Assembly (NCBI GenBank): GCA_036971615.1
Contig: JAYKKR010000010.1
Coordinates: forward strand, 434,001 to 498,000
Direction: 5' to 3'
DNA: 64,000 bases
Origin: Amyloporia xantha
Taxonomy: Eukaryota; Basidiomycota; Agaricomycetes; Polyporales; Adustoporiaceae
Shown here: piece by piece, positions 46,201 through 56,817 of the stretch
How the letters are laid out: the number at the start of each line of letters is the position of its first letter
How positions within the stretch are numbered: the stretch's first letter is position 1
Translations under genes and position numbers: made by a program
The notes under the pieces: generated by a model
The model's database searches: none
What the model was told of the DNA's origin: nothing
Seen by the model: the letters and a program-made list of their open reading frames with translations, nothing else

Positions 46201-46763
46201 AAGAGTGTTATAAAGGACATAGTTACATTATTTACATTTGCTTCTGACATCCCGTGGAAGTGAAGAGGCCATATGTTCCGAGTATTCTCAGCTGGACTAG
46301 ACTTCCTCTCTATTCCTGTGCATCAAATGGCGTAGTAGTATATGCACTTTGAAGAGCTTGTGGCACTTCACGATGTCGGACACACTGCCAGGTCGGTCGT
46401 AACGTTGCGAACGAGCGTTCATAATAATTGACGAACATAAAAGAGCTAATCAGTTTAAAATACGAGACCTGCATCCATAATAAAATCACGCATCGTATCT
46501 GTCATGTTGTTGCAGGGCGCGCGCAGCACACTACCATGTCGGCCGTGCAGTGGTCGTTGAGTTTGGCGGCGAGCTCGCCGATCGAGCTGTATCGGGATGG
46601 ATCGCGCGCCGCATGAGCTGCACGTGCCGATTTTTCTCAATTGGGCGCCAATTAAATTCCACAGGAGATCTCGTCAGTGCTCGGGACTGCCTGTCTTGCA
46701 CTCATAATCCGTCACCTCTTCCCCGGCACCATCTCTTCTAGCGTGGATGACTTGTCTGGTTTA
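43223..46763. other. Long region without recognised genes
   Basis: About 3.5 kb. Open frames are short, overlapping and motif-free on both strands. A 14-bp direct repeat (CTCCGGGTCGAACG) occurs twice in tandem near 44446-44475. I see no transposase remnant or terminal repeats. It could hold non-coding RNA or decayed sequence. Confidence 0.45.
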
Positions 46764-48821
46764 ATGTCAAAGTCGGTTCTCAGGAAAATCAAGCTCCCGA
46801 ACCGTGTGCGGCCACCCGCATTACTTTCGCACAGGCAGCAATTGCATGTCTCCGCCCCATGTCGTTCCGCCATTACTACACTGCCGTTGGATATTTGGGA
46901 CCATGCAATCAGCAGTCGTGACCCAAAAGAGCTCATATTGGCGGAGAAGTACGCAGACTTGAGGAGGGTTCTGACTCCCACGCGTCCCAATCCTAATCGT
47001 GTCTGGGGCTGCTACGTCGACCTGCTCAATTTTCTGGGATTTGAAAAGCTGCCCGTGGAGATACACCAGGCTGTTCTACGAAAATGTACACCTCCTGCCG
47101 CGGAACTTCGAGTGTCTGCGGCCAGACAAATCCCGCGCGTGACCCAGCGACCAGGAGCACATTCGTACGAGGGCCGTTTCCAGGTCGTCATCCGCAATAT
47201 TCGTTCGTCGGGTGGAGAGCCTTCGATCGATGACTATCACTTTGTCCTGGAGCAATTTGCCGCTGTGGGCCATCACTTGGGGGTCATGCAGGTTCTCGAA
47301 GAGATCACCCGTATGGGGTTGCCGAAATCGCCCAAAACCTACGGGTTGTGTCTACAGGCGCTCTGCCATCGCCTCGCTTTACCTGCATGGAAGCCCATGC
47401 GTCCCCAGATCGTGTCGGATGTGACGCGGCTCTGCCTCAAGCTGCTGAACGAGATGCGAGAGCAGAACGTGATGTTGACATCGGTGAATGTCGATTTGGC
47501 CATTAGGGTGCTAAAGGAGACGACAGATCTGGAAGCGTTCCAGGGCCTTTTGAAGGTAGCGTATGGCATTGACTTGGCTTATCCAGACCGTCCTCCACTG
47601 GAGCTGTGGAACGGGGAGGCAAGTCAGACGCCGCATATTGCCATCGCGGGGACGTCGAGCACTCGCTATCCTGAACCACTACCTTTTTCCACCGCGGCGC
47701 TGAACACTACTATCGATATGCTCGGGCGATCCGGCCAGGTGTCCAAGCTGGTGCAAGCATTCGAGGTCCTCACAACTCCTCTTCCTCCTAAGGCTACCAA
47801 CTTCTCTCCCTCCTTTGATGATGACGATGACGACGATTTTGGGATCTCAAATCCTCGCGTCGCTCCCTATCGCGCCCCTTACGCTGAGCCCAATACGACA
47901 ACCTACCACACGCTCCTGAAGTGGCTCTCAAAAGCAGGGCATAGAGCTCTTGCGCGTCACTACCTACTGCAAGCCATCAGCGAAGAGAAGAGGCTTAATA
48001 AGTGGCTGCAGCGGGCCTGCAAACGAAAATCGCCCGCACAAATTACTTCACCGACGATGGGTGTAAATCATAACATGCTGCTGGCCGTCTATGCTGAGGC
48101 CAACCGCAACAAGAACCCGGAAACGATGCGCTGGGTCTTCTTTAAGACGGCGCAAGTCATCCAAATGAAGCTGGCCCGTATAAAGTACTACACGAGCGTG
48201 CGCCAGGAGTGGCGGGCTGCCGCCATACAAGCAGCAGCATCCGCAGAGGCACTCGAGACGGGAATAAGCAGTTCCAGCGGTCCGTCGGCGGAAGTCTCAG
48301 ATGCCGATGGCAGTGCCTCCACCTCCGGTGCGCCGATCTTCTCGACCTTCTTCACACCGTCGTCTGCTTCGGACGAGGGCATTACCAAAACGGTAGAGGT
48401 ACCACATATGCCTTACTTTGATGTCGACCTCGATGCCCCCACCCCCTCGTCGCCGACTCCCCCGAAGCCGTTCGACATCGACAGGCATTTGGAGATCTTA
48501 GAATATGATCTCGAACAACTACGGAGTTTACGCGAGCTTGTTGCAGATGGCCTGGGTCGAACCATTCAGAGAGTCAAGGAGAGGTTAGGTCGCAGAGTCT
48601 GGGCAGAGAAGGATATTTACTTGCGTGATGAGGGAGAACGCATCTCTCTTTCTCGACAGGAATGGAGAGAACGGGTCAATTATCAAACTACAAGGACTAC
48701 GATCGCCTCAAACTCTGACGCCTCAAAATCCGACGCCCCTGCCATCTCTGACTCTTCAATACCAAGGGACAATGCACCTCACCTTAACCCTGCATTTGCT
48801 GTCGCTAGCAGCGATTCATGA
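46764..48821 (+). CDS. Large PPR-like mitochondrial protein, single exon
   Basis: 685 aa from the ATG at 46764. The frame is open to an earlier ATG at 46677, but MSKSVLRKIKLPNRVRPPAL makes a better mitochondrial presequence. Helical-pair repeats typical of pentatricopeptide proteins are visible: SIDDYHFVLEQFAAVGHHLG with MQVLEEITRMGLPKSPKTYG, then TAALNTTIDMLGRSGQVSKL, and NTTTYHTLLKWLSKAGHRAL. An acidic insert (DDDDDDDFG) and a Ser-rich linker interrupt the C-terminal half; a charged helix closes the protein. PPR proteins in fungal mitochondria act on RNA processing, stability or translation, or on complex I assembly. No specific ortholog is recognised. Confidence 0.8.
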   Translation: MSKSVLRKIKLPNRVRPPALLSHRQQLHVSAPCRSAITTLPLDIWDHAISSRDPKELILAEKYADLRRVLTPTRPNPNRVWGCYVDLLNFLGFEKLPVEIHQAVLRKCTPPAAELRVSAARQIPRVTQRPGAHSYEGRFQVVIRNIRSSGGEPSIDDYHFVLEQFAAVGHHLGVMQVLEEITRMGLPKSPKTYGLCLQALCHRLALPAWKPMRPQIVSDVTRLCLKLLNEMREQNVMLTSVNVDLAIRVLKETTDLEAFQGLLKVAYGIDLAYPDRPPLELWNGEASQTPHIAIAGTSSTRYPEPLPFSTAALNTTIDMLGRSGQVSKLVQAFEVLTTPLPPKATNFSPSFDDDDDDDFGISNPRVAPYRAPYAEPNTTTYHTLLKWLSKAGHRALARHYLLQAISEEKRLNKWLQRACKRKSPAQITSPTMGVNHNMLLAVYAEANRNKNPETMRWVFFKTAQVIQMKLARIKYYTSVRQEWRAAAIQAAASAEALETGISSSSGPSAEVSDADGSASTSGAPIFSTFFTPSSASDEGITKTVEVPHMPYFDVDLDAPTPSSPTPPKPFDIDRHLEILEYDLEQLRSLRELVADGLGRTIQRVKERLGRRVWAEKDIYLRDEGERISLSRQEWRERVNYQTTRTTIASNSDASKSDAPAISDSSIPRDNAPHLNPAFAVASSDS

Positions 48822-49214
48822 TCTCCAATCTCGGTGGTGTTAAGTTGGTATCATAGGAAGATGTTATTTATCTTGTATTATAAGTAAGTATCCGATTTTC
48901 TGAGTTGGCCTGCGCGACGATTTACGCTAGTCTTTTTGCAGGATGCTACTTAATCGGCAAGCCTTCAAGCACAGCTACCATATGACTTGCGATAGTAAGT
49001 CGCCTATATCATCTCTTGATACATGCTCTAGATCTCATAATGCTATTCGTAGCCCAGCATTAGAGCCCAGCGGCTGTATCTGTCGGAGTCTGGAGGTGGC
49101 GCAACAAGGGCGCGATCGGCGGGAATCACGTGATCGCATATGTGGGTCCACGTTGGTAGTTGGGAGTTGGTTTCGCGCTTTTGTCGAGTCCGGACTGCTT
49201 GTGCACATTCTAGC
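48822..49214. other. Intergenic region
   Basis: About 390 bp between two genes on the same strand, so it should contain the end of the PPR-like transcript and the promoter of the next gene. No other feature seen. Confidence 0.45.
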
Positions 49215-50618
49215 ATGTACTCCTCGTCGTACGCCTATACGAGCTCCCCCCTGCATAATCGAAAGTATACATGTTTTGCCGCGGCGCCTTCTCAGGCCAT
49301 CACACAACCATCTCACGAGGGACTACTAGACCGGCTTGTGTTCAAAGCTGATGAAGATGAGCGGAAACTAAAAACTTTGCTGGATGCATATGATCTAGAA
49401 TACTATTACAATGATAGCAAAACCGCAAGCACCCACTTTCCATCCTCCAATCCAAAACTTCAGAATCATGGGCGATTGCGAGGCTTTTCTACACCTGAGG
49501 GTCTTCAGCAGGCTCATAACATGGACAATCTGCTCATCTCCGATGAAATACGCGATAAATATGACTATCTGTCGACCCCAATTCGAAGGAGGTATTTTCC
49601 CAAGCTCAGTCCCAATTCACTTAAGGTCATCTTGAGCACTCCCCCGACACGGGCCTCCACTCCGAACAATAATACCTCTCTGGAATATGGACAACGCGTC
49701 TCTGCAGAATCAAGTGCTCGCCGCGATACCCCCACGGATCCATTTACATCAACTGCGGGCGAGACCCATTCAACAGTTGCTATTGGTGCCGAGTCTTCTG
49801 CAAACCTTTTCTTGGGCGGACCTTGCGACGAAGCCAGCTATCATATCTCATGCTCTGGTCTCAGTATGCTCCCCTTGACGCCGCCGTCTAGTAATGAACT
49901 TCCTACCCTCGAATCTTTTCCTTCACTCGGCAACAACGCCAGCCGCGGCTCTGTTTCCGAGGCTATTCGAGTCCCATTGCCTGGCTCTTGCTATCATCCA
50001 AACTTGGTGCCGAAGAATTCCATAGATCACTCGAAAACCGCTGCCTCAAAGTCCTACTCCAGCCCTTTCCTGACACCTGATCGAAGGGATATCGATGCAG
50101 ATCTATATTCTGCGTCTAGTAGCGACACCATTCATTTCACGGCCGCTTTACGACAGCACTCGCATGGAGAGTTGTCATCTGCTGCATTACGAAACTTTCA
50201 ACGCGTTATCAATGAACTGCAGGGATCAGAATCCGAAGCCCTTGATAGAAGCGGGCTCAATGCAGCCTCGCCCCAACTCACTTCTGTCACTCACCCATCC
50301 GGCGACCATGCCTTGGACAGAAAAATTCCCAAACATGTGATAGATGTGTCTGAGGACTGCGATCCTATGAATCATTCCTCGAGCATATTAGATTCGGCGA
50401 CTGTTGAAGATTGTACATCATCTTCGGACATCCAAGACATGGATCACCGTACAGCAAATGTCTGTTCTTTGGACCAAGAATTTGCTTCCTTATTACTGGA
50501 GAGGGCCTTCGAAGACGATTCGTTCGCTTCAAGGCTAATGTTACTCGCGAGAAGATTCGAAAGGATGGCAATGCAGCGCAGGCAGCTTGCAAGCACGGCA
50601 ATGTCGAAGAGCTCATGA
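49215..50618 (+). CDS. Unknown Ser-rich protein, single exon
   Basis: 467 aa from the ATG at 49215. An upstream in-frame ATG at 49140 would add 25 residues, but MYSSSYAYTSSPLHNRKYTC looks like a natural start. There are three charged or helical patches: LLDRLVFKADEDERKLKTLL near the start, LISDEIRDKYDYLSTPIRRR in the first quarter, and FASLLLERAFEDDSFASRLM with LARRFERMAMQ at the end. The centre is Ser/Thr/Pro-rich and likely disordered, with many SP/TP sites. I recognise no family. A regulatory or scaffold protein is possible; no function is proposed. Confidence 0.7.
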   Translation: MYSSSYAYTSSPLHNRKYTCFAAAPSQAITQPSHEGLLDRLVFKADEDERKLKTLLDAYDLEYYYNDSKTASTHFPSSNPKLQNHGRLRGFSTPEGLQQAHNMDNLLISDEIRDKYDYLSTPIRRRYFPKLSPNSLKVILSTPPTRASTPNNNTSLEYGQRVSAESSARRDTPTDPFTSTAGETHSTVAIGAESSANLFLGGPCDEASYHISCSGLSMLPLTPPSSNELPTLESFPSLGNNASRGSVSEAIRVPLPGSCYHPNLVPKNSIDHSKTAASKSYSSPFLTPDRRDIDADLYSASSSDTIHFTAALRQHSHGELSSAALRNFQRVINELQGSESEALDRSGLNAASPQLTSVTHPSGDHALDRKIPKHVIDVSEDCDPMNHSSSILDSATVEDCTSSSDIQDMDHRTANVCSLDQEFASLLLERAFEDDSFASRLMLLARRFERMAMQRRQLASTAMSKSS

Positions 50619-50945
50619 AGGACGTTTATTTATAGCCATGTCCTATGTAAGACATGTGTCCTTGCCTTGTGCTGATGTCGTGTGTACATCAGCCTAGACG
50701 CTACAGTACTTGTGTCCTGTCGACCACTCTTGTTCTCACAGTGACATGTTCCGTCTTTCGTATTAGCGATACACCTCGTGATAGTTATCATTGTAAACTC
50801 TTCTGATTGATAATCGAACAATAATTGCAAGAGAAAACGGATAGCAATGCATGTGAGTGTTTGACAGGTTTAAGTCAACAGACATACAAGGAACGTAAAG
50901 ACAGCGACTGTTAATCTCGCTGAGTACAAATCTCCGTGAACTAAT
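50619..50945. other. Intergenic region between convergent genes
   Basis: About 330 bp; nothing recognised. Confidence 0.45.
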
Positions 50946-53900
50946 CTACGAGTTGAACATATTCTGAGTCTGAGGCCGTGGGGGAGTATTCGTACGGTTG
51001 TCTAGTCGCCGCATTTCTCGTGCAAGCTTCTCCATACCAGAAGGACCAGCAGCTTCCGCGGTGCCTCTAGAACCGTGCTTGTCGAACAAATATGTAAGGA
51101 GGTTCTTCTTGTCATCTGGGAGTCCATCCAGTAGGGCGAAAAGATGAGCCTCGTCACGGAGCACCAATTGTGCAGCAATAATGGAGACGGCTGCCGCCTC
51201 GCGAACCATGAGCGAGGACTCATTCGATGTATCGGTAAGTGCCTATGACAAGGAATGATATAGCGATCTGGGCAGAGAAGCTTGATCGGTGACTTACGGA
51301 GATCAAAGTGGCCCGAAGTCGAGGGAGCTCCTCTTCCAAGACTTCCGCAGGCAGGCGTAGAATAAATTTACCTAGAGCAATAAGACCAAAGCCGTATGTT
51401 CCGTCTTTGACATCTACACTTGAATGACTAGGTAGCTGCGTGTCTCGGAATGTCCGTAGACTTGCATGGAGAGTTGTGACGCCGTATACTGGTTCAATGC
51501 GGCTTGTGAGCATGTCCCGGAACAGGTTAGTGGCTTGCATGACCTGTCAAGAGTGTCATACACCGTACACATGTCGACCACTCATTGAGATACTCACGGT
51601 TGTCCGAGCACAGTATCTGATCTGGAAAAGAGCCGTAAAGATATCGGACTCTCTGCCTTCAAGAAAGGGGGCTTGATTTGCCAACATTTCCCACAACACG
51701 ATCAGGCCGTACTCAAGCTGTTCTACATCCTGATTCGACGGTGACGGTGTGATATCAGCAGTGGTCTTGATGCCTCATGGCGTCCAAGTTTCACTGACCT
51801 TTCGGGGATCTAGGAAGTTGATGAGGGCATTGAACAATCGATCGAACGTCTTCTGGTCTGTCCATAAAGCCGCATTGAAGGATTGCAGGGATCGTGAACT
51901 GCCAATCAGAGGGGAAGGCGTGAGAGGCACGGAGAACGCCGGAGACATCGGGGAGGCCGGTTCCTCCAATCGATTGTGCACACAGAGGAGCGCTAAATTC
52001 TGGAGCGTGCGGACATCCGCTGAACTCTGTTCAAGCGCGGCCATGTAGTCCTGCAATTCTTGTGCCCGATCCGCACTAGCGTGTCCTAAAACTGGACTGG
52101 CAGAGTTGACGACTTGATAGACGAACCAAAAGTCAGTGATCCAGTCAGCGTGACCCCCTGATGGACGGAAACTCACGCGATGTGCGCTTTCCCCACCACT
52201 CGGTGGCGTTGTCTCTTTCGCCCACCATATCAAATAGTAGGGTAGATTTACCATTCGGGGCCGGGCTATCTTGGAACAGCGCCGCCTGCTTCATGATGGC
52301 CGCGGTTCTATTATTGGGTGTTCTGGGCGGCGCGAGGGTACTCTTAGTCCCGTTCGATTTCGATTGCATAGTAGTTTCATTGACCCGCAAGAACAATGAC
52401 GAAGAGTTTGGTGAGGGATGAGCGCCATCCTCTTCTGGCTCTACCAGCTCCAGCAGGCGTTCCGCTGCACTTTCCGCCTGCTCAGCGCGAGCACGAAGCG
52501 CATCTTCCACGATCGGCTGCGGAATCCCCGCTGGCGGAGAGCTGGTAGAAGTGGACAACGCATTTGATGGACCAGGCTTTGAGCTGCTCGACTTTGGCGA
52601 AAAGGATGCCGCCTGAGAATGCGATCTTGGCACCGGTGGATATATTTCAAAGGGCGCCGAGAAGGACATGAGGTTCACGGACTCATCCATATCAGAGTCG
52701 CTGTCTTCGGGGATTGGGATCTTCGTTGCCAAAAGCAGTGATTCTTCTTCCCTGCCGTCAATGCCGTGCATGCCTGCTATTGACAGCGATTCGCGGTGGA
52801 GAGGCACAGTCGCTGGCACTCCCAATCGGGCATTTCTAGGCGTCGGTGAACCGAAGTGGATCACTGAACTTGGGGGCGAGGCAGGGAGCGCAGTCTGCAC
52901 TGCGCGGCGGAAGGCAGAATTTCCATTTGGCGGCGAGGAGGTTGGCGCCACCAAGGGCGACGAGATCCGCCGACGGAACGGGTCAGAATTGGGTGTCGGG
53001 GAGGGCGGCGAGGCAGGTGGTGGTTGCCCAGGCGATGCACGCGTTCTGTTCGGTGGGACGATTCCCGCGCTCATAGAACGCGACATCGTGCCAGATATTA
53101 TCCTGGATCTCGGAGGAGACGATCGGGAGACGGGAGAAGTAGCGCGTGCGCCGCCCGTAGAGCTGCCCGTTGATAGAGAGGGCGAAGTCGACCGGCGATC
53201 GGAAGGCGACATTGCCCGCGCGGCATGCGAGGTCGAGGTTGCTTGGTGTCTCAGCGTAGGGGGAGCGGTGGCAATAGCCTTCGCCTTTGCCCGACTCGCA
53301 GCGATCGCAGCTGCAACGCTGCTCTTCTTGGGCTTGGGCGTTGCGGGTATCGGCATCGCCGCGAGGGCCTCTGGGTTCGGGCACGCCTTTTCCACTTGCT
53401 TTTTCGCCATAGAGTCGAGCGAGTCAAGCAAGCTCCTACCCCTATCTGGCCACACGCCTTCAAAGACCCAGAACACCCGGCGGGCATTTTCCCTGGCGCC
53501 GGCGTTCGGGTCGGCGAGGGCTTTTTTGAGACATTTCTCCAGGATATCCACACCGCCGGCGGCCTCCACTGCATGTCTCGAACGTGTGCAGTGCACCTCC
53601 ATATACGTCTTGATGTGCCCAACGATATATGTCCGCATTTGGACCGCCTTGTCCTGCAGGGAGTTCCATAACAATGGAAGCACCAGACGGGGCTGCGCTG
53701 ACGTGTGGGATAAGATGGTTGTGACTGTGGACTGCGACTGCTGGGCAGTGATCTTCTTTGTCAGACTCGCCATCCGCAGGAGGTTAGTCAGGAGAACGTC
53801 GCATAATGGATCAAAGGCGGGACCGAGGGTAATAGCGAGCTCCGAATATAGCGAGCATGTATTTGCTGAAACTGTCGTCCGCAGACTGTTGACCTGTAGG

Positions 53901-55650
53901 GTCACAGGCGGTGGAGTGAGCGGTCAGTTAGGCGTAAGATTAAGCGCGAACATGCCGTTTTGAGTGATGCATTAATGAATCCGTTCTTCAAGCCGAACAG
54001 AAAGGTATCTGGATATCGTTCGTAAACCTCACCCTTGAGCATCCCGCGAACCCGCTGAACAGCCTGTTCGCGAGCCGCCCAGTTATGTTCGCTCTCTCTC
54101 CCCTGAGGCCGCGCCCCAAGCGGCATTAGTACTCATTTAACAAATTTCGCGAGGAACCCACCTCAAATGGCTTGAGCATGGAAGCAAATTCATTCTCCAG
54201 ATCATGTGTAGATGCAACCTTGAGTAACATAACGCCATTCCATTACTATGGCATACACCGTGCATGAGAAAAACACTCACGTAAACCGCTCTTACATCCG
54301 CCGTCGAGCTGCCTGCATTACCGGTGCTCTCTGAGGGCGGCGGCGGCGATACCACAGCAGCCCTACTAGCCGGTCTGGGGACATCTCTTACACTTCCTTG
54401 GCTCGCCGTCCTCGGCATCCCGCTAATCCCAGAACTCGCACTCCCACTGGGACCCGGTCTTCGATTCATCAGCGCGATACTGGGAGGGACGTACTCCCTC
54501 TGCCCCGCGTCCCCGTTCTCCGACCCCGCCTCGCTCATCGTGCCCGAGGTGCTCGCGCCCACACTCCCACCGGCCAGCACCCGCGACAGCACACCGTCCA
54601 CGATGCCCTTGCGCACTCCGCGCTTCGTCATCTCCTTCTTGAGGTCCGCGCGCGCGGCGTCCGTCACGCCCGGCCCGGTGAAGAGCTCGACGACGGACGA
54701 GCGCGCGCACTCGCGCACGGCGCCGTCCGTGTCCTCGAGCGCGTCGACGAGCGCGGGGAGGTACGGCCGGATGGGAAAGAGGTGGTGCGCGCGCCGGAGG
54801 TGCACGAGGGTGAGGATGGCCTGGCGACGTCATGACACCCGATGTCACAGAATGAAAACGCAGAGCACACGCGTGTCGGCGCGAGCAGTCAGCTACCCCG
54901 CGCTGCGGGAGACGGCCGACGGACGCACCTGTTCTCGCACCCGCCACACCTTGCTCGCGAGGCCCTGCTCGCGCAGGTGTTTTTCAAACATCATCAGCGG
55001 CGTCTCGGGCTTGCCCTCCCTCGACCTGCCCATGATCGAGCTCGTCCCCGAGCTCCGGAACGCGAACCCGCCCAGCACCACGAGGATCTCGCGCGCCTTC
55101 TCGCGAGCTTTCTCCCTGTTATCGCCGAGGCGGTCCATGACGCCGCCCGGGGGCAGCAGCGTCGCGAGGACCTGGCGCAGCGTATGCACGTCGACAGCGG
55201 ACGGTGCCGCAGAAGACGTCGACGCGGTGGGGGAGACGGGGGAGGCCGTGGTGGATCGGGCGAAGCCCGGGCGGGCGAGCAGGAGGGGGAGGAGGGGCGG
55301 TATGGCATTCAAAGTAGCCGTAGTCAAGTGCTGGTTCGCGGTCTTCAGACACGTCTTGAGCGCGGCGAGGAGCGCGTCCGGGTCGGGTATCTGCAAAAGG
55401 TCACAACGCACGAGCGGCGTGTCGGCTGGGTGTCACTCTGCGCGCGGAAACACGCCTCGGACGCACCTCCGCGCCGCCCTCGAACTCGGCCTGCAGCTTG
55501 GCGATCGCATCCACCTTCGCGTCGACGTCTGGAGCACGACGCCTGGCATGAGTAAGATGTCGGCGCGGCGCGGCGAGCGCGCGCGGAACACGCACCGTTA
55601 GCCCTGCACTGGGCGATGAGGCGTTGGATCTTGGAGTCGTCGCCGTCCAT
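50946..55650 (-). CDS. CLASP-family microtubule-associated protein (Stu1/Cls1 type)
   Basis: Long minus-strand gene. Early exons are firm: 55650-55596, 55528-55467, 55390-54929, 54820-54281, 54218-54162, 54102-53956. A long exon then runs from 53893 to about 52175, and further exons reach the TAG at 50946. HEAT/TOG repeats: MMFEKHLREQGLASKVWRVR before AILTLVHLRRAHHLFPIRPY, then LVDALEDTDGAVRECARSSV. A second TOG domain lies at residues ~430-620 (LLTNLLRMASLTKKITAQQS, VQMRTYIVGHIKTYMEVH). A ~450-residue Ser/Pro/Arg-rich linker follows, the microtubule-binding region, and a C-terminal HEAT domain (EAAAVSIIAAQLVLRDEAHL). CLASPs rescue and stabilise microtubules at the spindle midzone. Intron 53955-53894 appears to use a GC donor. 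Confidence 0.88.
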
Positions 55651-56817
55651 GATGGGCGGGTCGTATCAGATGTTTCGTGCGCCCGTTCGTGTATTTCGTT
55701 TATTGGTACGCGCACACTAGTCTAGCAGCAGCAGACGAGAGAGAGGAGTATACGTTTTTGCGGTAGAAATGAACGCTGCAAACTAAAGTGGCCCGCGCGG
55801 GGACTGTCGTCACGGCCAGGTTGGTGGACGCATCAGAGAGACAGGTTGACGCGATCGCGCGTGGGCCGTGCTGGTAATCGGACGGGCCATCAGCGGGTCA
55901 TGCTTTCTCCCTCCTCAGCTCCGCGCACGGTAGGCTAATTCCATTCGGCCTTTGACTTTTCTCCTTCGTAGCCGACACTGCGGTCTCCCAGATGGGCCAG
56001 ATCCCGCAGCGTGGTAAATGCATACACCCACACCGCACCAGTCAAAATCGGGCACAGCGGCCTGCGAAAAAATGCACCGCCAAGGGTATCTACGCTACTC
56101 TGATAGGAAGGCAAAAAAACTACCAGTACGGCATGCGCCCGATCTCACATGCGCACGACGGCAATGGAGGTGGGATATCATTGTGCAACTGCGCATCTTG
56201 GTATCAAGTAATTACATCTTTGACGCGGGAAATGGGAGGTATACATGCAGATGGGCCACGAGAAAAGAAAAAACGACCTGTAGTAGACACGACAGAAAAC
56301 AGCGATACACGAACAACGAAAGCGGCGGATCATGGATACGGACAGGAACAAATGGGAGACAGGCAGCAACGGAGGGAAGGTCCGGGTGGTTGGACGTTGG
56401 ACGTTGAATGATCGAACGAACGAACGAACGAATGAATGAAGATGTGGACGTGACGATACTGGAAAATGAACGGAGCGCGAAACCGCGGGAACTGGGCAAC
56501 GAGGAAGTGAACAAACGAGGAGGGATCGGATGATGATCACGGCCAGGTGGACGACGAACGACACCAGCGACAGAAAGTGTAAGATGGAAATGGAACCAAT
56601 CAAAGGTAGGGAGCGAACAGAACGAGCGCACAGAAACCGCTCACCGAATGACAGAGGGACGATAAGAAACTGTCCAAGAGCACACACACACAAACGGAAC
56701 ACGAATCGCCATACTCAGCGTCCACATCGCCCGCATCACATCCGAGCATCACATCTCCTTTTTCCCGTCTTCCCCGCCCCCAGCCACCCCGCCCGCGCGC
56801 TCCGCACCTGCAGAGCC
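55651..56817. other. Intergenic region with simple repeats
   Basis: About 1.2 kb, including the CLASP promoter. A (CGAA)n microsatellite grading into AATGAATGAA lies near 56413-56440, preceded by two GTTGGAC units; a (CA)n run lies near 56682-56695. Minus-strand open frames of 139-174 codons here are Phe/Ser/Leu/Arg-rich products of these repeats, with no motif. They may be the 3' UTR of the HSF-domain gene. Confidence 0.5.

Noticed and set aside
46677..46763. Upstream ATG of the PPR-like gene
   Set aside because: It adds 29 residues with a hydrophobic, acid-containing start; the ATG at 46764 gives a better mitochondrial presequence. It cannot be settled without 5' data.
49026..49042. ATCTCATAATGC match to the MITE end
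   Set aside because: Only 12 bases match, with no partner repeat or TA-flanked structure nearby; probably chance.
52668..53963. Plus-strand open frame of 431 codons
   Set aside because: It is antisense to the long CLASP exon. The opposite strand gives recognisable HEAT repeats and a typical Ser/Pro linker, whereas this frame shows only composition-driven Arg/Gly/Ser sequence.
54324..55601. Plus-strand open frame of 425 codons
   Set aside because: It is antisense to CLASP exons 1-4 in a GC-rich stretch where stop codons are rare, and it has no domain.
56178..56702. Minus-strand frame of 174 codons rich in Phe, Leu and Ser
   Set aside because: It runs through microsatellite-like repeats and has no motif; more likely UTR or intergenic DNA.
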